A DNA stretch of 64,000 bases from Jaenimonas drosophilae (lineage: Eukaryota > Euglenozoa > Kinetoplastea > Trypanosomatida > Trypanosomatidae), in assembly GCA_030849065.1 (NCBI GenBank), contig JASAON010001622.1, positions 1-64,000 of the forward strand, read 5' to 3'. Below the pieces are notes generated by a model that saw nothing but the letters and a program-made list of their open reading frames with translations, had not been told where the DNA came from and ran no database searches. Of the stretch, positions 54,470-63,046 are shown piece after piece (the first letter of the stretch is position 1; the number at the start of each line of letters is the position of its first letter). The position numbers and the translations under genes were made by a program.

Positions 54470-57400
54470 ATGTCTCGAGGGAATCCATCACCCTCCAAGG
54501 ATGCAGGGCTTCGAGACCGTGGCCGTGGCGGCACCAACACCAACAACGCCACTAACAACAGCGCTGACTTGCCCCGCATCCCCTCCATCCTAGCCACCTC
54601 CACCTTCTCCAGCAACCGCGATGGCCACCGCATGTCAATGCGCACGCCCGTCTTTGATACGCCCTCGGCGAGCACCACAGACTCCAGCGTTGCACCGGAG
54701 CGCATCGATATGGGCCGCACCGTGCGCCAATCCTCTGTCGTCCAACTCCCGCCAGATAATCTCCAGCCAGCCACCTCTGCTGTGACAGCACCAGCAGCAG
54801 CAGCAGCAGCGGCCACAAGCACATTCGTAGCCTCCATCTCGGGGGAAGAGATGCCGCCACCACCTCCGCAAGCATCCAACACAGGGCCACTGTCGCGACC
54901 AGAGGGGGTATCCTTCACACGCGACGAGGATGGTGCAGAGGATGGAGGTGAGGTGCCTACCATCCCCCGCTTCTTCTTCTTCCCAACCTTCAGCGGCGCA
55001 CACCAGGGCCTTGGCGCGAGCTCATCCACCCTCATTAGCGGCGTTGGTCGGGCCTCAGGCCTCGTCCACGTCTCCCCCACTGCCTCTCCCGGAGGTGGTG
55101 GTGGTGCTGCTGCAGCATCAACTGCAGCAGCGGCAGGATCGACGTCGGGAGGTGGTGCTGGTGCCAACATTCCCAACCCGCCGGCCAACTGGGCTGCCGC
55201 CACGGCCGCGGGCCACGGCCACGGGCTCGCTCCACGTGCGCTTGGCGCCGTAAACGTTAGCAGCCCCACGGGGAGGTCGCCCACCGCCGTAAAATTCACC
55301 ACGGGGGGCCCACTTCATCCGCCGCCCTACCCTTCCTCCCTCTCCCTCGATGGGGTGGGCCACGTTTTGACGGGCGGAGGTGGCAGGGGTGATGGTGATG
55401 GTGACGCGGATGATGAGTTCGGTTCCGTGGAGGATACCAGCTCGCTCTTTGGCTCCCTCGCGGTGCCCGAAGCGGCATCCTCCCTGACGGGCCGAGGAGC
55501 TGCAGCAGCAGCCCATGCACATCATCCCTTCCCCATGGCCGATGGAGGGGCTGCCGATCATGGCACCGGCTTGGGCAACACGAGCCTCTACGGCCCCGAT
55601 AGCTCCACCATCACCGCGACCAACGCCCTCAACGCCCGTCATCGCACTTTTTCCGATGCCGCGCTGAAGGATATTCTCTTCTTCCTCTCCGAGGTGGGGA
55701 AGGAGGCAGAGAACATGTCGCTGCAGCTCCTCATTGATCATGGGGAGTTTTACCTCTTGAGCACCCAATCCCACAACAACGTTGACGGGAGCCCAGAAGC
55801 CTCCCCGACGAGGCCACCAGCCATGGTGCACCAACAGCCCACCAATGAGCTCTCCGTGAGCTCCGAGGTGCTGCTCGATCGGCCAACAACCCAACGCGGC
55901 TCGCAGCGCCACCGCGCCAGCTCCATTGCCCAGCCCTCGATGCTGCCTCACCCGGAATCCAGCACCTCCATCAGTGAGTCCCTCTACGCCCCGTCACCCG
56001 AGTTTACTTTCTCCATGACTCGTCGCGCCACGGGCCACGCCTTAAACCTCAGCCATGAGTCGCTGGTCCATCACGCACGGCCAAGTAGGAACCGCATGAG
56101 CATCAAGGCCGCCTCAGCTGCCAACGAGGAGGAGGAGGAGGGTGATGGGGCGGAGGAGGGCCTCGCCCCTGCTCCCGCTTTCCCCCTCTTCGAGAGCTGC
56201 AACGCCTTCAACTACTCTGAGGAGTGGTTCAGCGAGCTCGGACGCGCCATCATCTCGCCCAACACCGCACATCCCCGGAGTGGGGCCAAGATGGCCCTCG
56301 TTGCCGTGACGGCCGACGCACCCCTCTTCTTTAGTGGGATGCTCCACGACCCCATCACCAACCGCTTCCTGCTTGGCGGAACGGCCTTCACGGAAGAGGC
56401 ACGCGTGCTGCGTGTGGTGCTCAGCTCTAATACACGCCAAGACGGTGCCGCGGCGGGGGAGGGCCTCTCTCCCATGAACCGTGGAGGGGGCAGCGCTCGA
56501 GCCCGCTACGCCAAGCTCCTCCTACGTGAGTACGTATCGATCTCAAAGGTGAATGAGGGCTGCATCGTACAGACCTTCTCCGTCCTGCCCAACGACGTGG
56601 CCATCAATCCGAACAAGCACGCCACCGTACCGCCAAAGATTGTGCGCATGCTCGTCAACCAAACCGAGGCCGGCGCCCTCACCCGAGCCTTTAGCCTCCA
56701 TGGGGTATGCCGGCGCCGCCCCGTACAGGAGAAAACCCCCGCGGAGGTTGTGGTGACGTTGCCACGGGCCCTTTCGAACCCCCCTGCGGTGGCTGGGCGG
56801 CGCATCGACTCACTCACGCGTCCCGGCGATGCCCCCTTGGCGGGCCCACTCGAGCGCAACTCATTGATGTCAGTGGAGAGCTCCTTCGCCTCTGGCGGCA
56901 CCCTCGTGGAGGAGCTCACCTCCCCCTTCACCCACGTTGTGGTGGCGGCAAGCGGAAGTGGCACGACCATCACCAACGGGGGCGGCAGTCGTCGCATCAG
57001 CCTCCGTCGCGCCCCCAGCCCGCTGGATCGCGTTGTTTCCCCCAACGCCCGCGCCTTGTACGGCGCCACCCCCATCACCCAAGGCTCCTCGAGCACCGCC
57101 TCGGTGCCCTTCACTGGGGTTCTGGCGATGCGCCGACGCACACGTGAGGCCCTTGGGACGGAGCTCTATCTCCGCGAAGAGAATCCGACCCTCTTTCAGT
57201 GGGTCGTGGAGCGCGACCCCGCTCACTTTGTGGAGCCCATTGACAACATTCGGACCTACCTCACACACTACAAGCAGGTTACCTCGGTGAGAATGGCCGT
57301 GAAGGCCCTCTTCTTCTCTGCTCGACGCATTCAGCGCTTTTTACGCTACTGCATCGCCAAGAAGCGGCGGGCGCTGATGCGGATGCTGCGGCTCTGGCGG

Positions 57401-58168
57401 CAGCTGGAGATTGAGGCGAAGCTGAAGCTGCAGCACTACACCCCCGCCCCGTCCTCCATTGAGCGGATCGACATGATTGCCGGCACGGTGCTGCAGGAGC
57501 ACATGATCACGACCAAGGACTACAAGATTGCCGTTATTCAGGAGATGTGGGAGATCCGCCGCTCATCCTACCGCAAGTGGCGTCGTGAAAGGCAGGTGGA
57601 TGCGTTGCTTCGCCGCCAAGACTGGAAGTCCGCCGCGGTGGAGCTCCCTTCGACGCTTCAGTCCGATGATGATTGGTCGCGCACCTCGCGGCCCTCCATC
57701 TGCACCACGCGCTCGAACGAAACGGCGGTGCCGCACCTCGATTGCCTCGTCCTCGATGCCGCTCGGGAGGCCGTCAAGGACCAGGAAAAGCCAGTTGCAG
57801 TTACAACCTCGCCCGAGCTGCGGGCAGCGGCACGGCAGCTCCGCCAGGGCCTCGAGCGGCACTCCCTCTTTGGCTGGTACATGGAGCCAGAGACGCTCCT
57901 CTACGAGAGTCATCGACGGTTGCTACTCACCTTGAAGTCGTCCGTCCTGACGATGGAGCAGGTGCAGTACGAGGTGCAGCGGGAGTCTGCCGAGGCCGCC
58001 CGTCAACGTGCTAAAGCGTCCTCCCCGACCTCCCGCATGACCCCACGCAAACCTGAGGGGGCCATGATGGGTGGTGGCTTGCAGTCCGTGGCGGGCTACA
58101 CACGTGGAACGTCGATGTCTGTGGGCTCACGGCGCTCCGTCATGCGGCGTGCGGATGCTGGCAAGTAG
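54470..58168 (+). CDS. Large hypothetical protein with an IQ-like basic helix
   Basis: The 1232-residue protein is not recognised. The first 380 residues are Ala/Ser/Pro/Gly-rich and probably disordered, with an Ala run near 105-115 from CAG repeats. About 395-430 is a helix followed by an ordered strand (FSDAALKDILFFLSEVGKEA; MSLQLLIDHGEFYLLSTQS). About 573-770 appears globular (FPLFESCNAFNYSEEWFSEL; ALVAVTADAPLFFSGMLHD; LLREYVSISKVNEGCIVQTF). About 950-990 is a basic helix with an IQ-like motif (ARRIQRFLRYCIAKKRRALM), a possible calmodulin or light-chain site. A helical segment follows (TTKDYKIAVIQEMWEIRRSS). The tail is basic and Ser/Arg-rich. High GC and regular third positions support coding throughout. 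Confidence 0.78.
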   Translation: MSRGNPSPSKDAGLRDRGRGGTNTNNATNNSADLPRIPSILATSTFSSNRDGHRMSMRTPVFDTPSASTTDSSVAPERIDMGRTVRQSSVVQLPPDNLQPATSAVTAPAAAAAAATSTFVASISGEEMPPPPPQASNTGPLSRPEGVSFTRDEDGAEDGGEVPTIPRFFFFPTFSGAHQGLGASSSTLISGVGRASGLVHVSPTASPGGGGGAAAASTAAAAGSTSGGGAGANIPNPPANWAAATAAGHGHGLAPRALGAVNVSSPTGRSPTAVKFTTGGPLHPPPYPSSLSLDGVGHVLTGGGGRGDGDGDADDEFGSVEDTSSLFGSLAVPEAASSLTGRGAAAAAHAHHPFPMADGGAADHGTGLGNTSLYGPDSSTITATNALNARHRTFSDAALKDILFFLSEVGKEAENMSLQLLIDHGEFYLLSTQSHNNVDGSPEASPTRPPAMVHQQPTNELSVSSEVLLDRPTTQRGSQRHRASSIAQPSMLPHPESSTSISESLYAPSPEFTFSMTRRATGHALNLSHESLVHHARPSRNRMSIKAASAANEEEEEGDGAEEGLAPAPAFPLFESCNAFNYSEEWFSELGRAIISPNTAHPRSGAKMALVAVTADAPLFFSGMLHDPITNRFLLGGTAFTEEARVLRVVLSSNTRQDGAAAGEGLSPMNRGGGSARARYAKLLLREYVSISKVNEGCIVQTFSVLPNDVAINPNKHATVPPKIVRMLVNQTEAGALTRAFSLHGVCRRRPVQEKTPAEVVVTLPRALSNPPAVAGRRIDSLTRPGDAPLAGPLERNSLMSVESSFASGGTLVEELTSPFTHVVVAASGSGTTITNGGGSRRISLRRAPSPLDRVVSPNARALYGATPITQGSSSTASVPFTGVLAMRRRTREALGTELYLREENPTLFQWVVERDPAHFVEPIDNIRTYLTHYKQVTSVRMAVKALFFSARRIQRFLRYCIAKKRRALMRMLRLWRQLEIEAKLKLQHYTPAPSSIERIDMIAGTVLQEHMITTKDYKIAVIQEMWEIRRSSYRKWRRERQVDALLRRQDWKSAAVELPSTLQSDDDWSRTSRPSICTTRSNETAVPHLDCLVLDAAREAVKDQEKPVAVTTSPELRAAARQLRQGLERHSLFGWYMEPETLLYESHRRLLLTLKSSVLTMEQVQYEVQRESAEAARQRAKASSPTSRMTPRKPEGAMMGGGLQSVAGYTRGTSMSVGSRRSVMRRADAGK

Positions 58169-58508
58169 GGTGCCGCACCATGTACAGTCAAGGCGGACGG
58201 AGGTCCTACCTCCTCCTCTTCTCTCCTCTTCATCTGCTTTATGTTGGCGGGGGGGGGTCTGCAAGGGCAAACCACCTCCGCCTCCATGAGAGGTGAGCTT
58301 CATGCATTCAGCTCAACGTGATCATCATTTTCCTTGGTTCTGGCACGATGTTGATGCCATGACTCTGCATTTTCACACGTACTCTACTTTTTTTTCTCTC
58401 TCTCTCTCCTGCTGTTGTACTCTTTGAATAATAACACGTACACATGTCAGAAACTGCGAGATAGCGTTGACGAAACACATCAACACACAATCTTGTCTGA
58501 AGAATAGG
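58169..58508. other. Intergenic region with T/CT tract, no gene seen
   Basis: About 340 bases. A T run and CT repeat at about 58388-58411 give a pyrimidine tract; possible AGs follow near 58449 and later. No gene. Confidence 0.5.
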
Positions 58509-59618
58509 ATGCTCGATACTACACTCGCCTCTCTACGGACTCCGTCACTACGTAGAGCCACCACCCACCCACAAGCTGGTGAGGTGGAACGAGTGGTGCA
58601 GCTCATTGGCGCCGAGTTCTGCGCCGCTCTATCCGAGGCTGTCTTACGTGTAGGTGGCTCCCTTCACCACAACCAACCCAAAGCAACACCACCCTCATCA
58701 TCATCGTCAATGGTGCCATCCTTTGACAGTGAGCGTGCAGCTGCACGTGTGTTGCTGCCGCTCCGTCGAGACCTCTCTGCGCACTACGGCAGCGCGGCCC
58801 GTCGTCGAGGACGCGCGCGACCTCTTGGCTGGTGCACCCGCCCCACCATCAAGCACACACTTGGAAGCTCTATGGCGGGAAGGCATCGACCCGAGCGCCA
58901 TCAGCTGTGGCGGAAGAGCGTCATGCGCCGGCTGTGGTGCCCGCGATGTGGTCTGCGACTGCTTCCGGGCACCACCTCGCAGCGGGTGTGTCTTCCTGCG
59001 TCGATGGAGGTTCAACGAGCACACGGTTGGGTTCGTGTGTGCCTACGTTGTTTAGATGCATCGTCTGCGGCTGCCGTGGCGGAGCTGAGGCGTGAGGAAG
59101 AGGGGAAGGCGACGAGGATGAAGGACGAGGCGCTGGGCTCATGGACGGAGGTGCTGGCAGCATCCACGGTCAAGGCGAGACGTCGCAAGCGGCAGCGACG
59201 CTCAGCCAAGTCTGCATCTCCTTGCTCCACCAAAAACACACTCGCACCCTCCATCCCGACGCGTACCTTGCTGCCCAAGGGTCCCTTGAAAATCCCCCGG
59301 CAGCCGCGCCAACCACTGCGCCACACAGCTCCAACAGCTCAGCCCACCGCAGATGCATCTTCCTCACGCCCACCCGTGATGGCTGCTGCAGGTCGTGGTG
59401 AGACCGCACAGCAGCCGGCAGCACCAGCTGAGCCCGTACCACCAACCTCTACTTCGGCCAAAGTTGCCGCCGCTGCTGTTGGCGCACTTCCGCCAAAGGG
59501 AGGGCTCCGACGGCCGCCCACAGCAGCCGGGAAAACAAAGGCTCAAGGAGGAGCCAAGACCCCTGCGCCGGCGGGGAAGTCTCGCGTCATGAATATCATG
59601 AGCGACCTTGGCTTCTAA
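58509..59618 (+). CDS. Rpr2/Rpp21/SNM1-type zinc-ribbon protein
   Basis: The 369-residue protein has a paired-cysteine zinc ribbon: C144-P-R-C147, then LRLLPGTTSQRV, and C178-L-R-C181 after about 30 residues. A helical stretch rich in His and Arg precedes it (about 112-140). This order, two Cys pairs with an L-x-PG-x-T element just after the first, is the pattern of the Rpr2/Rpp21/SNM1 family (PF04032). Its members are protein subunits of RNase P or RNase MRP, and also occur in other RNA-processing factors. The second half (about 205-369) is Lys/Pro/Ala-rich and likely disordered. The start is the first ATG; a TTG extension exists upstream. An overlapping frame at 58654-59055 is a shadow. It could be an unrelated zinc ribbon. 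Confidence 0.62.
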   Translation: MLDTTLASLRTPSLRRATTHPQAGEVERVVQLIGAEFCAALSEAVLRVGGSLHHNQPKATPPSSSSSMVPSFDSERAAARVLLPLRRDLSAHYGSAARRRGRARPLGWCTRPTIKHTLGSSMAGRHRPERHQLWRKSVMRRLWCPRCGLRLLPGTTSQRVCLPASMEVQRAHGWVRVCLRCLDASSAAAVAELRREEEGKATRMKDEALGSWTEVLAASTVKARRRKRQRRSAKSASPCSTKNTLAPSIPTRTLLPKGPLKIPRQPRQPLRHTAPTAQPTADASSSRPPVMAAAGRGETAQQPAAPAEPVPPTSTSAKVAAAAVGALPPKGGLRRPPTAAGKTKAQGGAKTPAPAGKSRVMNIMSDLGF

Positions 59619-59883
59619 CAACAACAACAAACTTTAAAGGCTCTTTTTGCACCACAAGATTGTCTTGCGTGACGCCATAAAGAGTGCTACATATACTTCC
59701 TCCCCTACTTCTTGCCCCATGACTAGCACAACACCCCATCGACGTACCACACAAAGAGGACGTCAACCATCTGCCCATTCCTTATACCAGGCAGATCTCA
59801 CCCCACAGCGCTCCATTTGTGTGGCAAGCGTTCCATTAGCACAACCAACACAGAAGGGACGAGGACGATCATCACTCATCATC

Positions 59884-62580
59884 ATGACCCCACCGGTGGT
59901 TTCGATGCACGCCTGCTCCATCTGGCCCTTGACCATTGACTTCATAACCTTCCGCTACTATTTGCTGGGCCTCTCTGTGGAAGAAGCGGTGGAGGTGCTC
60001 CTCGGTGCGACAGACACGGAGGACGCCAGCAACACACGTGCCAATGCTCCACGTTCATCGACGGCGGCGGCGGGGGAGGCATCTACTCCCACTCCGACCA
60101 GCAGCAGCCCCTACCACCCGAAGGAGGAGGATGCCCGCCACGTGGATGCCTCCAGCACATTGCAGGTGGGCCAAACGCGGCGCCATGGCACCAACAGCCC
60201 GCGCTTCACAGGTACCGGCTCACCCCAACTTGGATCCCCATCGCGATCACGAAGCGTTCTCACCTCCCCGTCCAGTCAGCACCAGCTGCTACTGATGAAC
60301 GCAGGCGGGAGCCACATGAACGCCACCACATCCAAGGATGCCGCGGGCCAAGGCCGTGGTGGAGGACGTCGTCGTGGCAGCCATCACCGCGGCCCAATCA
60401 ACAACAACCGCCGCGCCTTCTTCCTCAACGAGGACTATCTGGATTTTCAGCAGGTGCTTCTGCAGGAGGCCGGGGGTGGTGCTCGTGATGCCGCCCTCCC
60501 TCACTGCGGTGCAAGCCTCAAGACACGCCTCCTCATGGAGGAGGTGACGGAGCAGTACCGCCTCTTTGCCGAGCTCACTCGGGAGGAGCTTCTGGGCACC
60601 CCGTACGCCTTCCTGACGTGCAGCTACCTTCCACTGAGTGTGAGTGACCGTCGTCGTCTCGTGAACCTCTACTACGAGGTGGACCCCGCCGTCCTTCACG
60701 CCTGTTTTGGCGCACGTCTGACGAATGTGGCCATCACGGACACCCGTGAGAGCTCCGCCTTCACCTTCCAATCGTGGTGGTACGGCAGCGCAGCGCAGCG
60801 GACCCCAATGGCCCTTCTTGGCCTGCCCGCCAACAGCAACCTTCTTCTTGAGCACCGCGATGGCTCCTTGAAGCGGCAGTGGGAGAACATCAAGGCCGTC
60901 TGCGCCACCATCACCGCCATGTACCGTGGTAAGGGAGGGATGCTCATTCCCTCATCCACCCCGGTGCTGACGGCGGTGCAGCGCTGCTTCGGGCTCAACA
61001 ATCAGTTGGCCGTGAATTACGCCACGATGGTCTTTGGCCACGAACACCGGCTGACGGGGAAGCTCATTGACCGCCTCGCCACCTTTGAGGAGCTCTCCAG
61101 TGTTGTGAGTGTCATTGGCTCACTCTGGTGTGACGCTACAGAGCTCCAGCTCGCCGAGGACTTTATCGCCGGCTGCCGTCGGCTCATTCGCCTTCTGGAG
61201 GACCATCGCTTGCTGGCGGATATGCACCACGCCCTCTTTGGTGAGGTGCTCCGCGCACGTTGGCAGCTGCAGCTGGATGAGATGCAGCGTGCCATCACAA
61301 ACAACACCCCCATGGGGGACCCCATGACTCCGCAGCCTGGCAGGGAGGTTGGCAGCCCCAACTTCCCCGTGATGAGCGGGGGCATGGAGCGCATGGGCTC
61401 ACCTCCGCCGCCACCTCTCCTAGTCACGGGGCCGCTGCCCTCCACCCCGCACAGCTCCAACGTTCCCCCGAGCGTCACGTCGACCGCGTTCGTCAACACG
61501 TCCCCCTCCCCACCTCCCCCCGTCACTGGCATCCCCAACGCCGCCGCCTTGTGTGCGAATGGGGCCTACAGCCGCCGCTTTTGTTCTGAGTTCGTCTCCA
61601 TCATCAAGAATATTCTGCGTGTGTTGGTCCACGTGGGACAAAATGAAAACTTGAGTGAGGGCCTGGACCTCTTCTACAGCCGCATCTATTCCTCCCTGGA
61701 CATGATTTGCAACCGGAGTGCTGCCCCTGGCAACGTCTTTGCCCGTCTGGGGATTCAATCTGAGGTGCCGCAGTCAATGCCACTGGCGAGTGGTGGTGGT
61801 ATTGGCGGTGGTGGTTGTGTCAATGGCTCCGCCCACGGCGCGCCCACGTTGAGTAGTGTTGGCCGCGGCATGACGAGCCCAACCTTTGGTGAGCGCTCGC
61901 CACCTGGCTCGCTCCATCGGCGCATGTTTCCATCTCTGGGCGGGGCGGAGGGGATGCGTCCCGGGACGGCGATGTCAGCGGTGCCAATCACGGCCGGAGG
62001 AGCAAACGTGGAGGCTGCCCAAGGTGCCCCAGGCTCCCCAATTGGTGCGGTGCTTAACTCTTCCATGATGCTGCATCCGACCCCGTTGCCCATGTTGTCC
62101 ACGAGCAACTCTCCCCTGATGCGGTCGACGAGTGCCATGTTTAGCAGCGCCACTGCCCCACCACCCCCACCCCTACGTGTGCGCTCGCCCCTCCCCTCCG
62201 CGGATGGGGTGGGCAGCCTCATGCGCCGGGAGGAAGACGGCGCGTCGCAGGATCCTGTGGGTGCGCGCCACCCTCTCGTGAATGGTTCTGTCGCGGCGTT
62301 GCCATCGGGATTCCAGGGCGGGCCCTTCACGCCCACTCCATCATCCTCCCTCTTCCTGAGCGGGGGAGGTGGTGGCGATGCGGTGGTGAGGGCCACGGCA
62401 CTGGAGAAGCCCTGTCTCCGGGAGCTGAGCAAGTTTTTTGGTGCCCTCCCCACCGTGTGGGCTGGATTAGTGAGTCTGTCCGTGGAGGAACACGCCGCGA
62501 CAGATGGGGTCATGGCCAACTTTGTGCTCGCACTCAAGGCCATCACGCAGATCCTCATGGCCTCTGAGGACTTCCGCTAA
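59884..62580 (+). CDS. Large hypothetical protein, unknown function
   Basis: From ATG 59884 the frame encodes 898 residues. A CT-rich tract (59694-59717) with the first AG at 59723-59724 lies before it. An earlier in-frame ATG at 59719 overlaps that tract and would add 55 residues; it is the alternative start. The N-terminal 30 residues are ordered (TIDFITFRYYLLGLSVEEAV). About 180-475 is a large helical, globular region (YLDFQQVLLQEAGGGARDA; RRRLVNLYYEVDPAVLHAC; LIDRLATFEELSSVVSVIGS; LAEDFIAGCRRLIRLLEDH). Further helical parts lie at about 560-630 and 840-898, joined by Pro/Ser/Gly-rich linkers. No family is recognised. The helix-rich form suggests a scaffold or trafficking-type protein, but that is a guess. 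Confidence 0.75.
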   Translation: MTPPVVSMHACSIWPLTIDFITFRYYLLGLSVEEAVEVLLGATDTEDASNTRANAPRSSTAAAGEASTPTPTSSSPYHPKEEDARHVDASSTLQVGQTRRHGTNSPRFTGTGSPQLGSPSRSRSVLTSPSSQHQLLLMNAGGSHMNATTSKDAAGQGRGGGRRRGSHHRGPINNNRRAFFLNEDYLDFQQVLLQEAGGGARDAALPHCGASLKTRLLMEEVTEQYRLFAELTREELLGTPYAFLTCSYLPLSVSDRRRLVNLYYEVDPAVLHACFGARLTNVAITDTRESSAFTFQSWWYGSAAQRTPMALLGLPANSNLLLEHRDGSLKRQWENIKAVCATITAMYRGKGGMLIPSSTPVLTAVQRCFGLNNQLAVNYATMVFGHEHRLTGKLIDRLATFEELSSVVSVIGSLWCDATELQLAEDFIAGCRRLIRLLEDHRLLADMHHALFGEVLRARWQLQLDEMQRAITNNTPMGDPMTPQPGREVGSPNFPVMSGGMERMGSPPPPPLLVTGPLPSTPHSSNVPPSVTSTAFVNTSPSPPPPVTGIPNAAALCANGAYSRRFCSEFVSIIKNILRVLVHVGQNENLSEGLDLFYSRIYSSLDMICNRSAAPGNVFARLGIQSEVPQSMPLASGGGIGGGGCVNGSAHGAPTLSSVGRGMTSPTFGERSPPGSLHRRMFPSLGGAEGMRPGTAMSAVPITAGGANVEAAQGAPGSPIGAVLNSSMMLHPTPLPMLSTSNSPLMRSTSAMFSSATAPPPPPLRVRSPLPSADGVGSLMRREEDGASQDPVGARHPLVNGSVAALPSGFQGGPFTPTPSSSLFLSGGGGGDAVVRATALEKPCLRELSKFFGALPTVWAGLVSLSVEEHAATDGVMANFVLALKAITQILMASEDFR

Positions 62581-63046
62581 CGTGTTGGCGACGCAAACCC
62601 CACAACGCACACACATACGCACATTTTCTCCTCCAATGATTCTGAGTGAGAAGACCCTATGCCTCACCCACCTCCTACCTCAACACCGTCGTGAATGTGT
62701 ACGAGTGTGTGTGGGTTGAGGGGCATCCTCATCTCTCGTCGCAACCTCACACAGCAGTGCCATTTTCTCTTGTCCAACATGTATGTGTGCCAGTGCCTGT
62801 TTGTTGCTACTCACTCCACCAGTCTACCACCATCAAGATTAACTGTCTTCACCTTTTGTTTCTGTTCATTTCAGGTAGGTCACTGTGCGTCGTTGTTAGC
62901 GTCCGAAGCGCTGCAGCACACACCAACACACACACACACACATTCGAACACCACTTTACTCCTGCTTTATAGACGTGGTGCGTGTGTGATTGTGTGTGAA
63001 AGAAACAACACACACCCACGCAAATCTCTAGCTCCACGCCTTACAT
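62581..63046. other. Intergenic region with trans-splice signal and CA repeats
   Basis: About 465 bases. A T/C-rich tract ends in TTTCAG at 62869-62874. The following 172 bases contain no ATG until 63047. Short CA repeats lie near 62920-62942. No gene. Confidence 0.55.
62849..62874 (+). promoter_or_regulatory. Putative spliced-leader acceptor for the last gene
   Basis: CACCTTTTGTTTCTGTTCATTTCAG-type element with AG at 62873-62874. No ATG occurs between it and the start at 63047, which supports that start. Confidence 0.55.

Noticed and set aside
54385..55302. 305-codon open frame on the minus strand
   Set aside because: It lies opposite the 5' part of the 1232-residue gene, is Ala/Pro/Gly/Arg-rich and has no motifs. 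In GC-rich coding regions long antisense frames arise by chance.
58654..59055. 134-codon overlapping plus-strand frame with several cysteines
   Set aside because: It overlaps the Rpr2-type gene in another frame. Its Cys pairs are the frame-shifted reading of the real zinc-ribbon codons.
61755..62558. 267-codon open frame on the minus strand
   Set aside because: Shadow of the 898-residue gene in the antisense register; translation is Pro/Arg/Ala-rich and lacks any ordered segment.
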